NCBI GenBank assembly: GCA_051867655.1
Contig: JBJDYV010000034.1
Location: 1-48,985 of the forward strand
Direction: 5' to 3'
Length of the DNA stretch: 48,985 nt
Origin: JAJPXI01 sp051867655
GTDB taxonomy: Bacteria > Bacillota > Clostridia > Oscillospirales > Oscillospiraceae
In this document: positions 41,377 through 47,648 of the stretch, one piece after another
How the letters are laid out: the number at the start of each line of letters is the position of its first letter
Numbering within the stretch: position 1 is the stretch's first letter
The notes under the pieces: generated by a model
The model's input: the letters and a program-made list of their open reading frames with translations, nothing else
Database searches by the model: none
Told to the model about the DNA's origin: nothing
Made by a program: the position numbers and the translations under genes

Positions 41377-41865
41377 TTAACGCCCGGTATCGGGCAGGGA
41401 GTCGTCCTCGTCGATCCACTCCTTCTGCACGTCCACCACGCGATAGTCGGTCTTATTGTCCCGGATGACCACCCGTTTGATGCCCGCGTTGATGATCTGG
41501 CGGCGGCACATGGAGCAGGAGGTGGAGCCGGGCAGGAGCGCGCCGGTCTTGGGGTCCCGGCAGGCCATGTACAGGGTGGCCCCCAGCATCTCCCGGCGGG
41601 AGGCGGAGATGATGCAGTTGGCCTCCGCGTGGACGGAGCGGCAGAGCTCGTACCGCTCGCCGGAGGGGATCTTCAGCTCCTCCCGGGTGCAGTACTCCAG
41701 GTCGGCGCAGTTCTTCCGGCCCCGGGGGGCGCCGTTGTAGCCGGTGGAGATGATCTCGTCGTTCTGGACGATGATGGCGCCGTAGCACCGGCGCAGGCAG
41801 GTGGAGCGCTCGGAGACGGTCTCCGCGATGTCCAGATAGTAATTTTCTTTATCGATTCGGGCCAT
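41377..41865 (-). CDS. comEB: Deoxycytidylate deaminase (ComEB-type)
   Basis: The 162-residue product is a zinc cytidine/deoxycytidylate deaminase that makes dUMP from dCMP for thymidylate synthesis. The motif is HAE (H79-A-E81) in CRSVHAEANCI with the cysteine pair C117/C120 in TSCSMCRR. The N-terminal TCLRRCYGAIIVQNDEIISTGYNGAPRG is the family pattern. AAGGAGA precedes the ATG at 41865. The symbol is by analogy with the Bacillus competence-operon gene; no competence genes are nearby. Confidence 0.92.
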   Translation of the reverse strand: MARIDKENYYLDIAETVSERSTCLRRCYGAIIVQNDEIISTGYNGAPRGRKNCADLEYCTREELKIPSGERYELCRSVHAEANCIISASRREMLGATLYMACRDPKTGALLPGSTSCSMCRRQIINAGIKRVVIRDNKTDYRVVDVQKEWIDEDDSLPDTGR

Positions 41866-41912
41866 AAAAAGTCTCCTTATTGTCTGTTGTGTCTTGGTGG
41901 GGCAGATGCCTT

Positions 41913-41941
41913 TGTAGGGGCGGATTCCATATCCGCCCGCC
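41913..41941 (+). repeat. Short dispersed palindromic repeat, copy 2
   Basis: TGTAGGGGCGGAT, a short loop, then ATCCGCCCGCC; related to copy 1 at 14985 and copy 3 at 43737. It lies between the divergent comEB and zinc-ribbon genes. Confidence 0.7.
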
Positions 41942-42029
41942 GGGCAAGATTCAAGCTTACAACAATAAGTATAACTTCATGATGGGCTCCATGCAAGATA
42001 GAATTCACAAATTGTTTACGGCAAAGGCA

Positions 42030-42058
42030 TTGACCCTTTCACGGGAAAGGAATATAGT
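42030..42058 (+). promoter_or_regulatory. Promoter of the zinc-ribbon gene
   Basis: TTGACC (42030-42035) and TATAGT (42053-42058) are 17 bp apart. The palindrome CCTTTC-acgg-GAAAGG (42035-42050) fills the spacer and could be an operator. Confidence 0.65.
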
Positions 42059-42102
42059 ATTGTCTGATAAAAGAACCAAGCGAAGGAGACGACACGGAGT
42101 CC

Positions 42103-42492
42103 ATGAATTTTTTGCGTAGAATTATGGCTGGCCGGTACGGATCGGACCAGCTCAATCTATTTCTGCTGATCCTGTACCTGATCCTTCTCCTGTTGTCGGC
42201 GGTGACCGGCATCGGCATTTTCAGTACCTTGGGCATGGTGGCCATCATCGTGGCCCTGATCCGGATGCTGTCCCGTAATATTGAGCGCCGCCGCGCGGAG
42301 AACGCCAAATTCCTGAAGCTGATCCGTCCGGTGCAGCAGTGGGTCCGGATGCGCCGCACCATCCACCAGGACAAGGACCACTGTTACTTCAAGTGCCCCA
42401 ACTGCAAACAGTACCTGCGGGTGCCCAAGGGGAAGGGGAAGATCACCGTGACCTGCCGCTCCTGCGGCACCACCTTCCAGGAAAAAAGCTAA
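42103..42492 (+). CDS. Small membrane protein with C-terminal zinc ribbon
   Basis: The 129-residue product has two hydrophobic segments near the N-terminus (LFLLILYLILLLLSAV and GMVAIIVALIRML), a basic stretch, then a zinc ribbon with CPNC (KCPNCKQYLRVP) and CRSC (TCRSCGTTFQ). The two cysteine pairs are about 20 residues apart, as in small zinc fingers. The ribbon would face the cytoplasm if both spans are used. GGAGAC precedes the ATG. I know similar uncharacterised proteins in Clostridia but no function. Confidence 0.8.
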   Translation: MNFLRRIMAGRYGSDQLNLFLLILYLILLLLSAVTGIGIFSTLGMVAIIVALIRMLSRNIERRRAENAKFLKLIRPVQQWVRMRRTIHQDKDHCYFKCPNCKQYLRVPKGKGKITVTCRSCGTTFQEKS

Positions 42493-42652
42493 GGCAACAC
42501 CGCACAATTGCGCCTGCGGGCTTCAACGGATCTTTTGAGCCGGAAATGCGGTGCTTTTTCTTGAAATACACCAAGTATTCCTGCGAAAAAGCACCTTTTT
42601 CCGAACTCAAAATCTCTCGCCGAATCCTCTTGCCGAATTGTGTGGTGTTGCC
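42493..42652. mobile_element. MITE-like foldback element, 160 bp
   Basis: The ends are 17-bp terminal inverted repeats with one mismatch: GGCAACACCGCACAATT (42493-42509) and AATTGTGTGGTGTTGCC (42636-42652). Inside, GGTGCTTTTTC (42550-42560) pairs with GAAAAAGCACC (42585-42595), so the whole element folds on itself. There is no coding frame. It abuts the stop codon of the zinc-ribbon gene, and it has separated that gene from its terminator at 42669. No clear target duplication is seen (CTAA against CTGA at the two sides). Confidence 0.8.
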
Positions 42653-42668
42653 CTGAAACAGACCGGAA

Positions 42669-42695
42669 AAAGGGAACGCCCGCCGCGTTCCCTTT
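42669..42695 (+). terminator. Terminator of the zinc-ribbon gene
   Basis: AAAGGGAACGC (42669-42679) pairs with GCGTTCCCTTT (42685-42695), followed by TTTT. It is now about 175 bases from the gene because the MITE lies between. Confidence 0.88.
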
Positions 42696-42735
42696 TTTTC
42701 ATCCCGTTCCGCGTTGGGAAAAGGACAGAAAAGCG

Positions 42736-42764
42736 TTGTACGCGGGGAGGCTTTATGGTAAAAT
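42736..42764 (+). promoter_or_regulatory. Promoter of degV
   Basis: TTGTAC (42736-42741) and TAAAAT (42759-42764) are 17 bp apart. Confidence 0.65.
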
Positions 42765-42798
42765 AGAAGCAGAAAACAAGAGAAGGAGGAAGATCCTT

Positions 42799-43689
42799 GT
42801 GAGTCAAATGTTTCAATTGTCCTGCGAGTCCACCGTGGACCTGCCCTACAGCTATATCAGCGGACGCGGGATCCCGGTCCTGTTTTACACCTACAGCGTG
42901 GACGGGGAGGAGCATGTGGACGACATGGGGCGGGACCCCAACGCCCTTCCCGCCTTCTTTGCCATGCTGAAGGAGGGCAAGCTGCCCTCCACGTCCCAGA
43001 TCAACACCTTCCGCTATGAGGAGTACCTGGAGGGGCTGCTGCAGCAGGGCGACGTGCTGCACATCGCCTTCGGCACCGGCATGACCCCCTCGTACCGCAA
43101 CGCCTGCGAGGCGGCGGAGAGCCTGCGGGAGAAGTACCCCGACCGCAAGCTGGTCATCGTCGACTCCCTGTGCAGCTCGGTGGGCTACGGCATGCTGGTG
43201 GACTCGGCCGCCGACCTGCGGGACGCGGGTAAGAGCATCGAGGAGGTAGAGGAGTGGGTGCTGGCCAACCGCAACAAGGTCCACCACCAGTTCTTCTCCA
43301 CCGACCTGACCCAGTTCAAGCGCAGCGGACGGGTCTCCGGCCCCGCCGCCGCCGTGGGCACCATCCTGGGCATCTGCCCCATCATGCGCCTGAACAGCGC
43401 GGGGCGCATCATCGCCTACGACAAGGTGCGCGGCAAGAAAAACGCCATCCAGCGGACGGTGGACACCGTGCTGCAGCACATCCAGAACGGCACGGACTAT
43501 GACGGTAAGTTCTACATCGGCCACTCCAACTGCCCCGAGCTGGCCGAGGAGACCCGCCTGGCCCTGAAGGAGCACTTCGGCGCCACGGCGGACAGGATCC
43601 AGATCGAGAACATCGGCACCATCATCTCCGCCCACTGCGGCCCCGGCACCGTGGCCGTGTTCTTCTACGGCGACGAACGGACGGAATAA
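42799..43689 (+). CDS. DegV-family fatty-acid-binding protein
   Basis: DegV/FakB proteins bind a fatty acid and present it to the FakA kinase for phosphorylation. The 296-residue product has the family features STVDLPYSYI near the N-terminus, KLPSTSQINTFRYEEYL, VIVDSLCSSVGYGMLV and a C-terminal HCGPGTVAVFF. The GTG at 42799 is the start because AAGGAGGA is 8 bases upstream; the ATG at 42808 would be too far. No FakA is nearby, so the partner is encoded elsewhere. Confidence 0.9.
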   Translation: MSQMFQLSCESTVDLPYSYISGRGIPVLFYTYSVDGEEHVDDMGRDPNALPAFFAMLKEGKLPSTSQINTFRYEEYLEGLLQQGDVLHIAFGTGMTPSYRNACEAAESLREKYPDRKLVIVDSLCSSVGYGMLVDSAADLRDAGKSIEEVEEWVLANRNKVHHQFFSTDLTQFKRSGRVSGPAAAVGTILGICPIMRLNSAGRIIAYDKVRGKKNAIQRTVDTVLQHIQNGTDYDGKFYIGHSNCPELAEETRLALKEHFGATADRIQIENIGTIISAHCGPGTVAVFFYGDERTE

Positions 43690-43700
43690 GGAAATACGGG

Positions 43701-43736
43701 AAAAAGGCGCTTCCCCGGCCGGGGAAGCGCCTTTTT
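43701..43736. terminator. Bidirectional terminator between degV and the XRE gene
   Basis: AAAAAGGCGCTTCCCC (43701-43716) pairs with GGGGAAGCGCCTTTTT (43721-43736), with A/T runs at both ends. It serves the two convergent genes. Confidence 0.92.
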
Positions 43737-43762
43737 GCGGGCGGGTGATACCCGCCCCTACA
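43737..43762 (-). repeat. Short dispersed palindromic repeat, copy 3
   Basis: Read on the minus strand it is TGTAGGGGCGGGT followed by ACCCGCCCGC, the same repeat as at 14985 and 41913 in the opposite orientation. It directly joins the degV terminator. Confidence 0.65.
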
Positions 43763-43786
43763 TTCCCCACCCGGACGGGCCTTGTT

Positions 43787-44011
43787 TTATTTCTTCGGAT
43801 ACGGCTTCTCCACATTGGTACGCCCGATCAGATAATCGACGCTGACACCGTAGAAGTCTGCCAGCTTGTCCGCACACTCCAGGGGGAACGCGCGCTCCCC
43901 GCGCTCATACTTCGAGTACAGCGACTGGTCACACGCAAGATACTCTGCGATCTCCTTTTGCGTTTTATCTTTGTCTTCCCGTAGATCACGAATTCGTAAT
44001 TGCATTTTCAT
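43787..44011 (-). CDS. XRE-family small regulator
   Basis: The 74-residue product is a single helix-turn-helix of the Cro/C1 type (IRDLREDKDKTQKEIAEYLACDQSLYSKYERGERAFPLECADKLADFYGVSVDYLIG). The start is uncertain between the ATG codons at 44011 and 44005, both followed by the HTH at the normal distance. A longer frame to 44038 would overlap an operator. It is divergent from a 61-residue gene, with two operators between. It is a typical autoregulator. Confidence 0.85.
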   Translation of the reverse strand: MKMQLRIRDLREDKDKTQKEIAEYLACDQSLYSKYERGERAFPLECADKLADFYGVSVDYLIGRTNVEKPYPKK

Positions 44012-44031
44012 CACCGAGACAAGCATAACGC

Positions 44032-44070
44032 AGGACATATTGTCCTATTGACTTTTTGGACTATTTGTCC
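44032..44070. promoter_or_regulatory. Twin operators of the XRE regulator
   Basis: AGGACA-tat-TGTCCT (44032-44046) is a perfect 6-3-6 palindrome and GGAC-tattt-GTCC (44058-44070) is a related 4-5-4 palindrome. Both carry GGAC..GTCC and their centres are 25 bp apart. The second lies between the -35 and -10 of the divergent gene, ideal for repression. Confidence 0.7.
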
Positions 44071-44076
44071 TAAAAT
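44048..44076 (+). promoter_or_regulatory. Promoter of the 61-residue gene
   Basis: TTGACT (44048-44053) and TAAAAT (44071-44076) are 17 bp apart, and one operator fills the spacer. Confidence 0.75.
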
Positions 44077-44095
44077 CTTGTTTGGGTGACGAAAT

Positions 44096-44281
44096 ATGGT
44101 CAATTATAAAGAACTGTACATTCAACTCTTTGCCGCTGCCGCCGATGCGGTGGAGGCCATCGAAAAAATGAATTTCGGGCGGGCAAGAGAGATCTTAATC
44201 CGCGCCCAGCAGAACGCGGAAGAAAAACATTTGGACGATCAGCCGGCCGGAAAGACCTGCGATTTTCTGGAAAAGATCTGA
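44096..44281 (+). CDS. 61-residue helical protein of unknown function
   Basis: The ATG at 44096 opens a 61-residue frame: MVNYKELYIQLFAAAADAVEA, then MNFGRAREILIRAQQNAEEKHL. It is probably two or three amphipathic helices, acidic and soluble. I associate similar small proteins with neighbouring XRE genes in Clostridia, but with no known function. It is repressed through the operator in its promoter. The ribosome site is weak (GGGTGAC), so translation may be low. It might be a regulator partner, an antitoxin-like helper or an orphan of a mobile region. Confidence 0.7.
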   Translation: MVNYKELYIQLFAAAADAVEAIEKMNFGRAREILIRAQQNAEEKHLDDQPAGKTCDFLEKI

Positions 44282-44485
44282 ATGATGTATGGAGGGGAGG
44301 GGTTTATCCCCTCCGAAACGCGGCAAAAATCCGCAAGGCTACGCGGGGGCCCAAGGGCCTCCCCTTCTTTTTCACGGACGAAAAAGAAGCAAAAAGTCCC
44401 CGGGGGAGGGAGAGTCCCGATTCTCTCCCTCCCCCGGACCCCCACTCTCTTAAAACGGCCAAAGGGAGGGTTACCCTCCCTTTGG
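44282..44485 (+). repeat. Cluster of four foldbacks in a gene-free stretch
   Basis: GGAGGGG / CCCCTCC (44291-44314), CTTCTTTTT / AAAAAGAAG (44364-44389), GGGGGAGGGAGAG / CTCTCCCTCCCCC (44402-44435) and CCAAAGGGAGGG / CCCTCCCTTTGG (44459-44485) follow one another, with strong purine/pyrimidine strand bias. No gene is seen. Confidence 0.7.
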
Positions 44486-44840
44486 AAACCTACCTCCCTG
44501 GGTGCGGAACACGGCGTTTGCAGTTTTATCTGCACGCGTGCGGTCGGGACTGCTGCCACCTGAGGCGCTGTTTGCGGAGGACACCAACTGGGAACATGGA
44601 TCATGTTACCGCCGTGACGGCGGTCAGGGAACGAGCCAATGCGGTTGAGCACAGCGCCGACAGTAACCACCCACACGGCAAACTCGCGCAGGTATGGAAA
44701 CGCCTTGCCGGAGATCGGTGCGGGGGCGTAAGCATTGACGACGAGCGTCCCCGCAAGCGAGGAGGATATGCGCCCGACCCCGCACGGCCTTTTTCTTTGG
44801 AATCCAAAACCGTTTCTTTTTGAACCAGCAAAAAGAAATG
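44486..44840. other. Gene-free tract with possible dispersed repeat
   Basis: No supported gene lies here. Minus-strand frames run through it (for example the stretch encoding NAYAPAPISGKAF and AVWVVTVGAVLN), but they have no ribosome site, no family and start or end inside hairpins. TTTCTTTTTG (44813-44822) pairs with CAAAAAGAAA (44829-44838). The block may be a repeat found elsewhere in the genome. Confidence 0.4.
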
Positions 44841-44916
44841 GTGTTGGCCCCGCCTCCGTCGGAGACGGCGGCAAATCTGATTATGCTGTCAAAAAAACAA
44901 ACAAAGAAAAAGAGAG

Positions 44917-44949
44917 CTGCCGCCGGCAGCTCTCTTTTTTCATTCAAAA
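44917..44949 (-). terminator. Terminator of the CobW pair
   Basis: AAAAAGAGAGCTGCCG (44917-44932) pairs with CGGCAGCTCTCTTTTT (44934-44949). It ends the minus-strand operon right at the stop codon of the second gene. Confidence 0.85.
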
Positions 44950-45891
44950 ACTCACCACATCCGGGTTCGCGGGTTCGGCGGGGGAGAGGGACAGGACATT
45001 CAGCACCGGGCCCTTGCCCTGGTAAGCGGGCCGTTCCTCCACGCTGACCCGGGCGGTCACATCCACCCAGTCGCGGTTGGCATAGGCCCCCAGGCCCTCG
45101 CCCTCGGCGATCAGGCCCAGGAACTGCACGTCGTTCTCGCAGCAGACCATGGCGAAGCGGCCGGGGCAGCTGACGCCGGGGAACTTCTTGGAATGGCACA
45201 TGACCATCTTCATGTGCACCGTCTTCCCAACGTAGCGGTCGGGGTGGTCCATGACATCCACGTACCACACCCCGTAGTCGTCGTCGGGGACCTCGATCAC
45301 GTCCTGGGTCAGGTCGAAGGGGCACTCATCCCCGGTCAGGTACTCCTCCGAGCGGCCGTCGATATAGTCCAGGTACATGTCCGCCCGGCGGTTGACCATG
45401 CGCAGGTTGCGCTTGCGCAGCTGCTCGGCCAGGGTGGGGGTGCAGCGGTTGAAGACCAGCATATCCGCGTTCACGATCTTCTCCATCATCAGCTGGCCCA
45501 TGTTCTTCACATACACATCAAAGGTCTGGGCGTCCACCAGGGTCATGATCTGGTATAAAAGCCAGTTGTCCGGCAGGATCTCCTCGATCAGGGGCTGCAG
45601 GGGCCACATGCCGTTGTACTCGATCAGAACCTGCTCGGGGCGGTACTTCTTCTCACACTCGTCCAGGAAGGCCCGGGTCAGGTCGTCTTCGTCCTCCACG
45701 TCCAGGACGGTGATGTTCTTTTTCAGCAGACGGGACTCGTACTCCGCCTCGCCCTCCTCGCAGCGCAGCAGCAGGGTGCGCTCGCCCTCGGCAAAGCCGT
45801 CGGCCAGAATGTTGTTGATGAACCGGGTCTTGCCCGCGTCCAGGAACCCGGCGAACAGATAGACCGGGATCTCCTCTCTTTGCTTGCCCAT
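44944..45891 (-). CDS. CobW-like GTPase with YcgQ/DUF1980-like C-terminus
   Basis: The 315-residue product begins with a CobW/G3E-type P-loop, GFLDAGKT (15-22; a D replaces the usual G/S), followed by strands as in metal-chaperone GTPases. The CxCC metal motif of its neighbour is absent. From about residue 210 the sequence (YVGKTVHMKMVMCHSKKFPG, GRFAMVCCENDVQFLGLIAEG) resembles the C-terminal domain of YcgQ/DUF1980 (TIGR03943-type) membrane proteins. It is 3 bases downstream of a second CobW gene, so the two are co-expressed and probably work together in metal supply. The domain match is from memory of the pattern. Confidence 0.75.
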   Translation of the reverse strand: MGKQREEIPVYLFAGFLDAGKTRFINNILADGFAEGERTLLLRCEEGEAEYESRLLKKNITVLDVEDEDDLTRAFLDECEKKYRPEQVLIEYNGMWPLQPLIEEILPDNWLLYQIMTLVDAQTFDVYVKNMGQLMMEKIVNADMLVFNRCTPTLAEQLRKRNLRMVNRRADMYLDYIDGRSEEYLTGDECPFDLTQDVIEVPDDDYGVWYVDVMDHPDRYVGKTVHMKMVMCHSKKFPGVSCPGRFAMVCCENDVQFLGLIAEGEGLGAYANRDWVDVTARVSVEERPAYQGKGPVLNVLSLSPAEPANPDVVSF

Positions 45892-45894
45892 GGC

Positions 45895-47109
45895 TTACAC
45901 TCCAAACAGTTCGGCCAGCTTGTCTTCCTTCAGCTGCGCGCCGATGACGCACAGGCGGCCGGTGTAATCCGCCTTGCCCGCGCGGATCTCGTGCTCCTCG
46001 GGCACGTAGTCGAACTCCAGCCAGCCCTCGCCGCCGTTCACGATGCCCTTGGCCCGCAGAATGGCGCCGTATTCGCCGCTGTCCAGAGCCTCCAGAATGG
46101 CCTCCAGGTCGGCGCGGGTAAAGGTCTTGGGGGTCTCGCGGCCCCAGGAGGTGAACACCTCGTCGGCGTGGTGGTGATGGTGGTGGTCGTGGTCATGGCA
46201 GCCGCAGCCGCATTCGCCGCCGTGGTCGTGGTCATGGTCATGGTCGTGGTCATGGTCATGGTCATCGTCGTCATCGTCATCAGCATCGTCATGGTGGTGA
46301 TGATGATCATGATCGTGGTCGTCGTCATCATCGTCGTCGTGGTGATGGTGGCAGCCGCAGCCGTCCTCATGGTCGTGATCGTGGTGGTCATGCTCATCCT
46401 CATCATCGTCATCATCGTGGTCGTGATGATGGTCATGGCAATCGCACTCGTCCTCGTCCTCGTGGTCGTGGCGGTGCTCCTCGAGCTCGGCCAGCATCGC
46501 GTCGGCCAGGGAGACCTTCTCCATGGCGGACAGGATGGTCTTGCCGTCCAGCTCGTCCCAGGGGGTGGTCAGGATGGCGGCGTCGGGGTTCTTCTCCCGC
46601 AGCAGGGCCACGGCGGCCTCCAGCTTCTCCTGGCTCAGCTTCTGGGTGCGGGACAGGATGATGGCCCCGGCGAACTCGATCTGGTTGTTGTAGAACTCGC
46701 CGAAGTTCTTCATGTACAGCTTGACCTTGGTGGCGTCGGCCACGGTGACGAAGCTGTTCAGCTTCATGGTCGGGTCGCCCGCCACGGTGTCCTGCACGGC
46801 GGTGATCACGTCGGACAGCTTGCCCACGCCGGAGGGCTCGATCAGAATGCGGTCGGGGTGGAACTGCGCCTCCACGTCCTTCAGGGCCTGGTGGAAGTCA
46901 CCCACCAGAGAGCAGCAGATACAGCCGGAGGACATCTCGGAGATCTGCACCCCGGACTCCTTCAGAAAGCCGCCGTCAATGCTGATCTCACCGAACTCGT
47001 TTTCGATCAGCACCAGCTTCTCGCCGGGGAAGGCCTCGGCCAGCAGTTTTTTGATCAGGGTCGTTTTGCCGGCTCCCAAAAAGCCGGAGATAATGTCGAT
47101 TTTGCTCAT
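45895..47109 (-). CDS. CobW-family GTPase metallochaperone with His/Asp-rich insert
   Basis: The 404-residue product is a G3E GTPase: P-loop GFLGAGKTT (9-17), then the metal-binding GCICC (62-66; C63, C65, C66). The base-recognition NKxD position reads SRTQ. Residues about 209-316 are a very long linker of almost only His and Asp with a few Cys (CDC, CGC), which can bind many zinc or similar ions. A normal CobW C-terminal domain follows (DEVFTSWGRETPKTFTRADLEAIL). The start at 47109 is supported by AAAGGA upstream. Its role is probably zinc or other transition-metal delivery or buffering. Confidence 0.93.
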   Translation of the reverse strand: MSKIDIISGFLGAGKTTLIKKLLAEAFPGEKLVLIENEFGEISIDGGFLKESGVQISEMSSGCICCSLVGDFHQALKDVEAQFHPDRILIEPSGVGKLSDVITAVQDTVAGDPTMKLNSFVTVADATKVKLYMKNFGEFYNNQIEFAGAIILSRTQKLSQEKLEAAVALLREKNPDAAILTTPWDELDGKTILSAMEKVSLADAMLAELEEHRHDHEDEDECDCHDHHHDHDDDDDEDEHDHHDHDHEDGCGCHHHHDDDDDDDHDHDHHHHHDDADDDDDDDHDHDHDHDHDHDHGGECGCGCHDHDHHHHHHADEVFTSWGRETPKTFTRADLEAILEALDSGEYGAILRAKGIVNGGEGWLEFDYVPEEHEIRAGKADYTGRLCVIGAQLKEDKLAELFGV

Positions 47110-47214
47110 GGTACATCGTCCTTTTATAAGAGTAATCAAATTGTATCATAATATTTTACCACGTTCTGCGAAAAAAACAACCGTACCGGCGAAAAATCTG
47201 TCCGCAAAAATCCG

Positions 47215-47243
47215 TTGACAAAACTGTCTATTCATGATAGACT
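47215..47243 (+). promoter_or_regulatory. Promoter of blaI-M56
   Basis: A perfect TTGACA (47215-47220) and TAGACT (47238-47243) are 17 bp apart. The -10 is part of operator 1. Confidence 0.75.
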
Positions 47244-47266
47244 ACATGTGTCTATAGAGAATAGAC
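47226..47266. promoter_or_regulatory. Twin BlaI-type operators
   Basis: GTCTAT-tcatg-ATAGAC (47226-47242) and GTCTAT-agaga-ATAGAC (47250-47266) are two perfect 6-5-6 palindromes with identical arms, centres 24 bp apart. They cover the -10, the +1 and the region just before the ribosome site, as expected for autorepression by the BlaI-family protein that follows. Confidence 0.88.
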
Positions 47267-47282
47267 AGAAAGGGGGAGCTTC

Positions 47283-47648
47283 ATGGCCGAACAGAAGCTG
47301 GGGGTCGTGGAGTCCCGGTTCGCGGAGATCGTCTGGGCGCACGCGCCCCTGACCACCGGCGAGCTGGTGAAGCTGTGTGAAGCCGAACTGCACTGGAAGC
47401 GCACCACCACCTATACCGTGCTGAAAAAGCTGAGCGAACGGGGCATTTTTCACCTGGAAAACGGCGTGGTGACCGCCCTGATCTCCCGCGCCGACTATTA
47501 CGCTATGCAGAGCGAGAAATTCGTGGAGGAGACCTTTGACGGCAGCCTGCCCGCGTTCATCGCCGCCTTTACCAAGCGCAAACGCCTTTCCGCCCGGGAG
47601 GTGGACGAGATCCGCCGGCTGATCGATGCTTACGAAGGGGAGGGGTGA
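47283..47648 (+). CDS. blaI: BlaI/MecI-family repressor
   Basis: The 121-residue product is a winged-helix repressor: GVVESRFAEIVWAHAPLTTGELVKLCEAELHWKRTTTYTVLKKLSERGIF, then a C-terminal helical dimer part. In the BlaI/BlaR1 system the M56 protease partner triggers its cleavage. GGGGGAG precedes the ATG at 47283. It overlaps the M56 gene by four bases (GTGA). The operators upstream make it autoregulated. No beta-lactamase gene is in the window, so the regulon is unknown. Confidence 0.92.
   Translation: MAEQKLGVVESRFAEIVWAHAPLTTGELVKLCEAELHWKRTTTYTVLKKLSERGIFHLENGVVTALISRADYYAMQSEKFVEETFDGSLPAFIAAFTKRKRLSAREVDEIRRLIDAYEGEG

Noticed and set aside
44239..44874. Minus-strand frame of about 211 codons through the foldback block
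   Set aside because: It runs through several hairpins and into the 61-residue gene region, has no ribosome site, and its composition is mixed; kept as a possible dispersed repeat rather than a gene.
46190..46445. Triplet-like repeat GTG/GTC/ATG in the CobW gene
   Set aside because: The low-complexity DNA simply encodes the His/Asp-rich linker and is in frame; it is not a separate repeat element.
47110..47165. Possible Zur/Fur box before the CobW pair (GTAAAATATTATGAT on the minus strand)
   Set aside because: It is AT-rich and only weakly symmetric; it does not fit the Zur consensus well enough to call without a regulator-specific motif from this genome.
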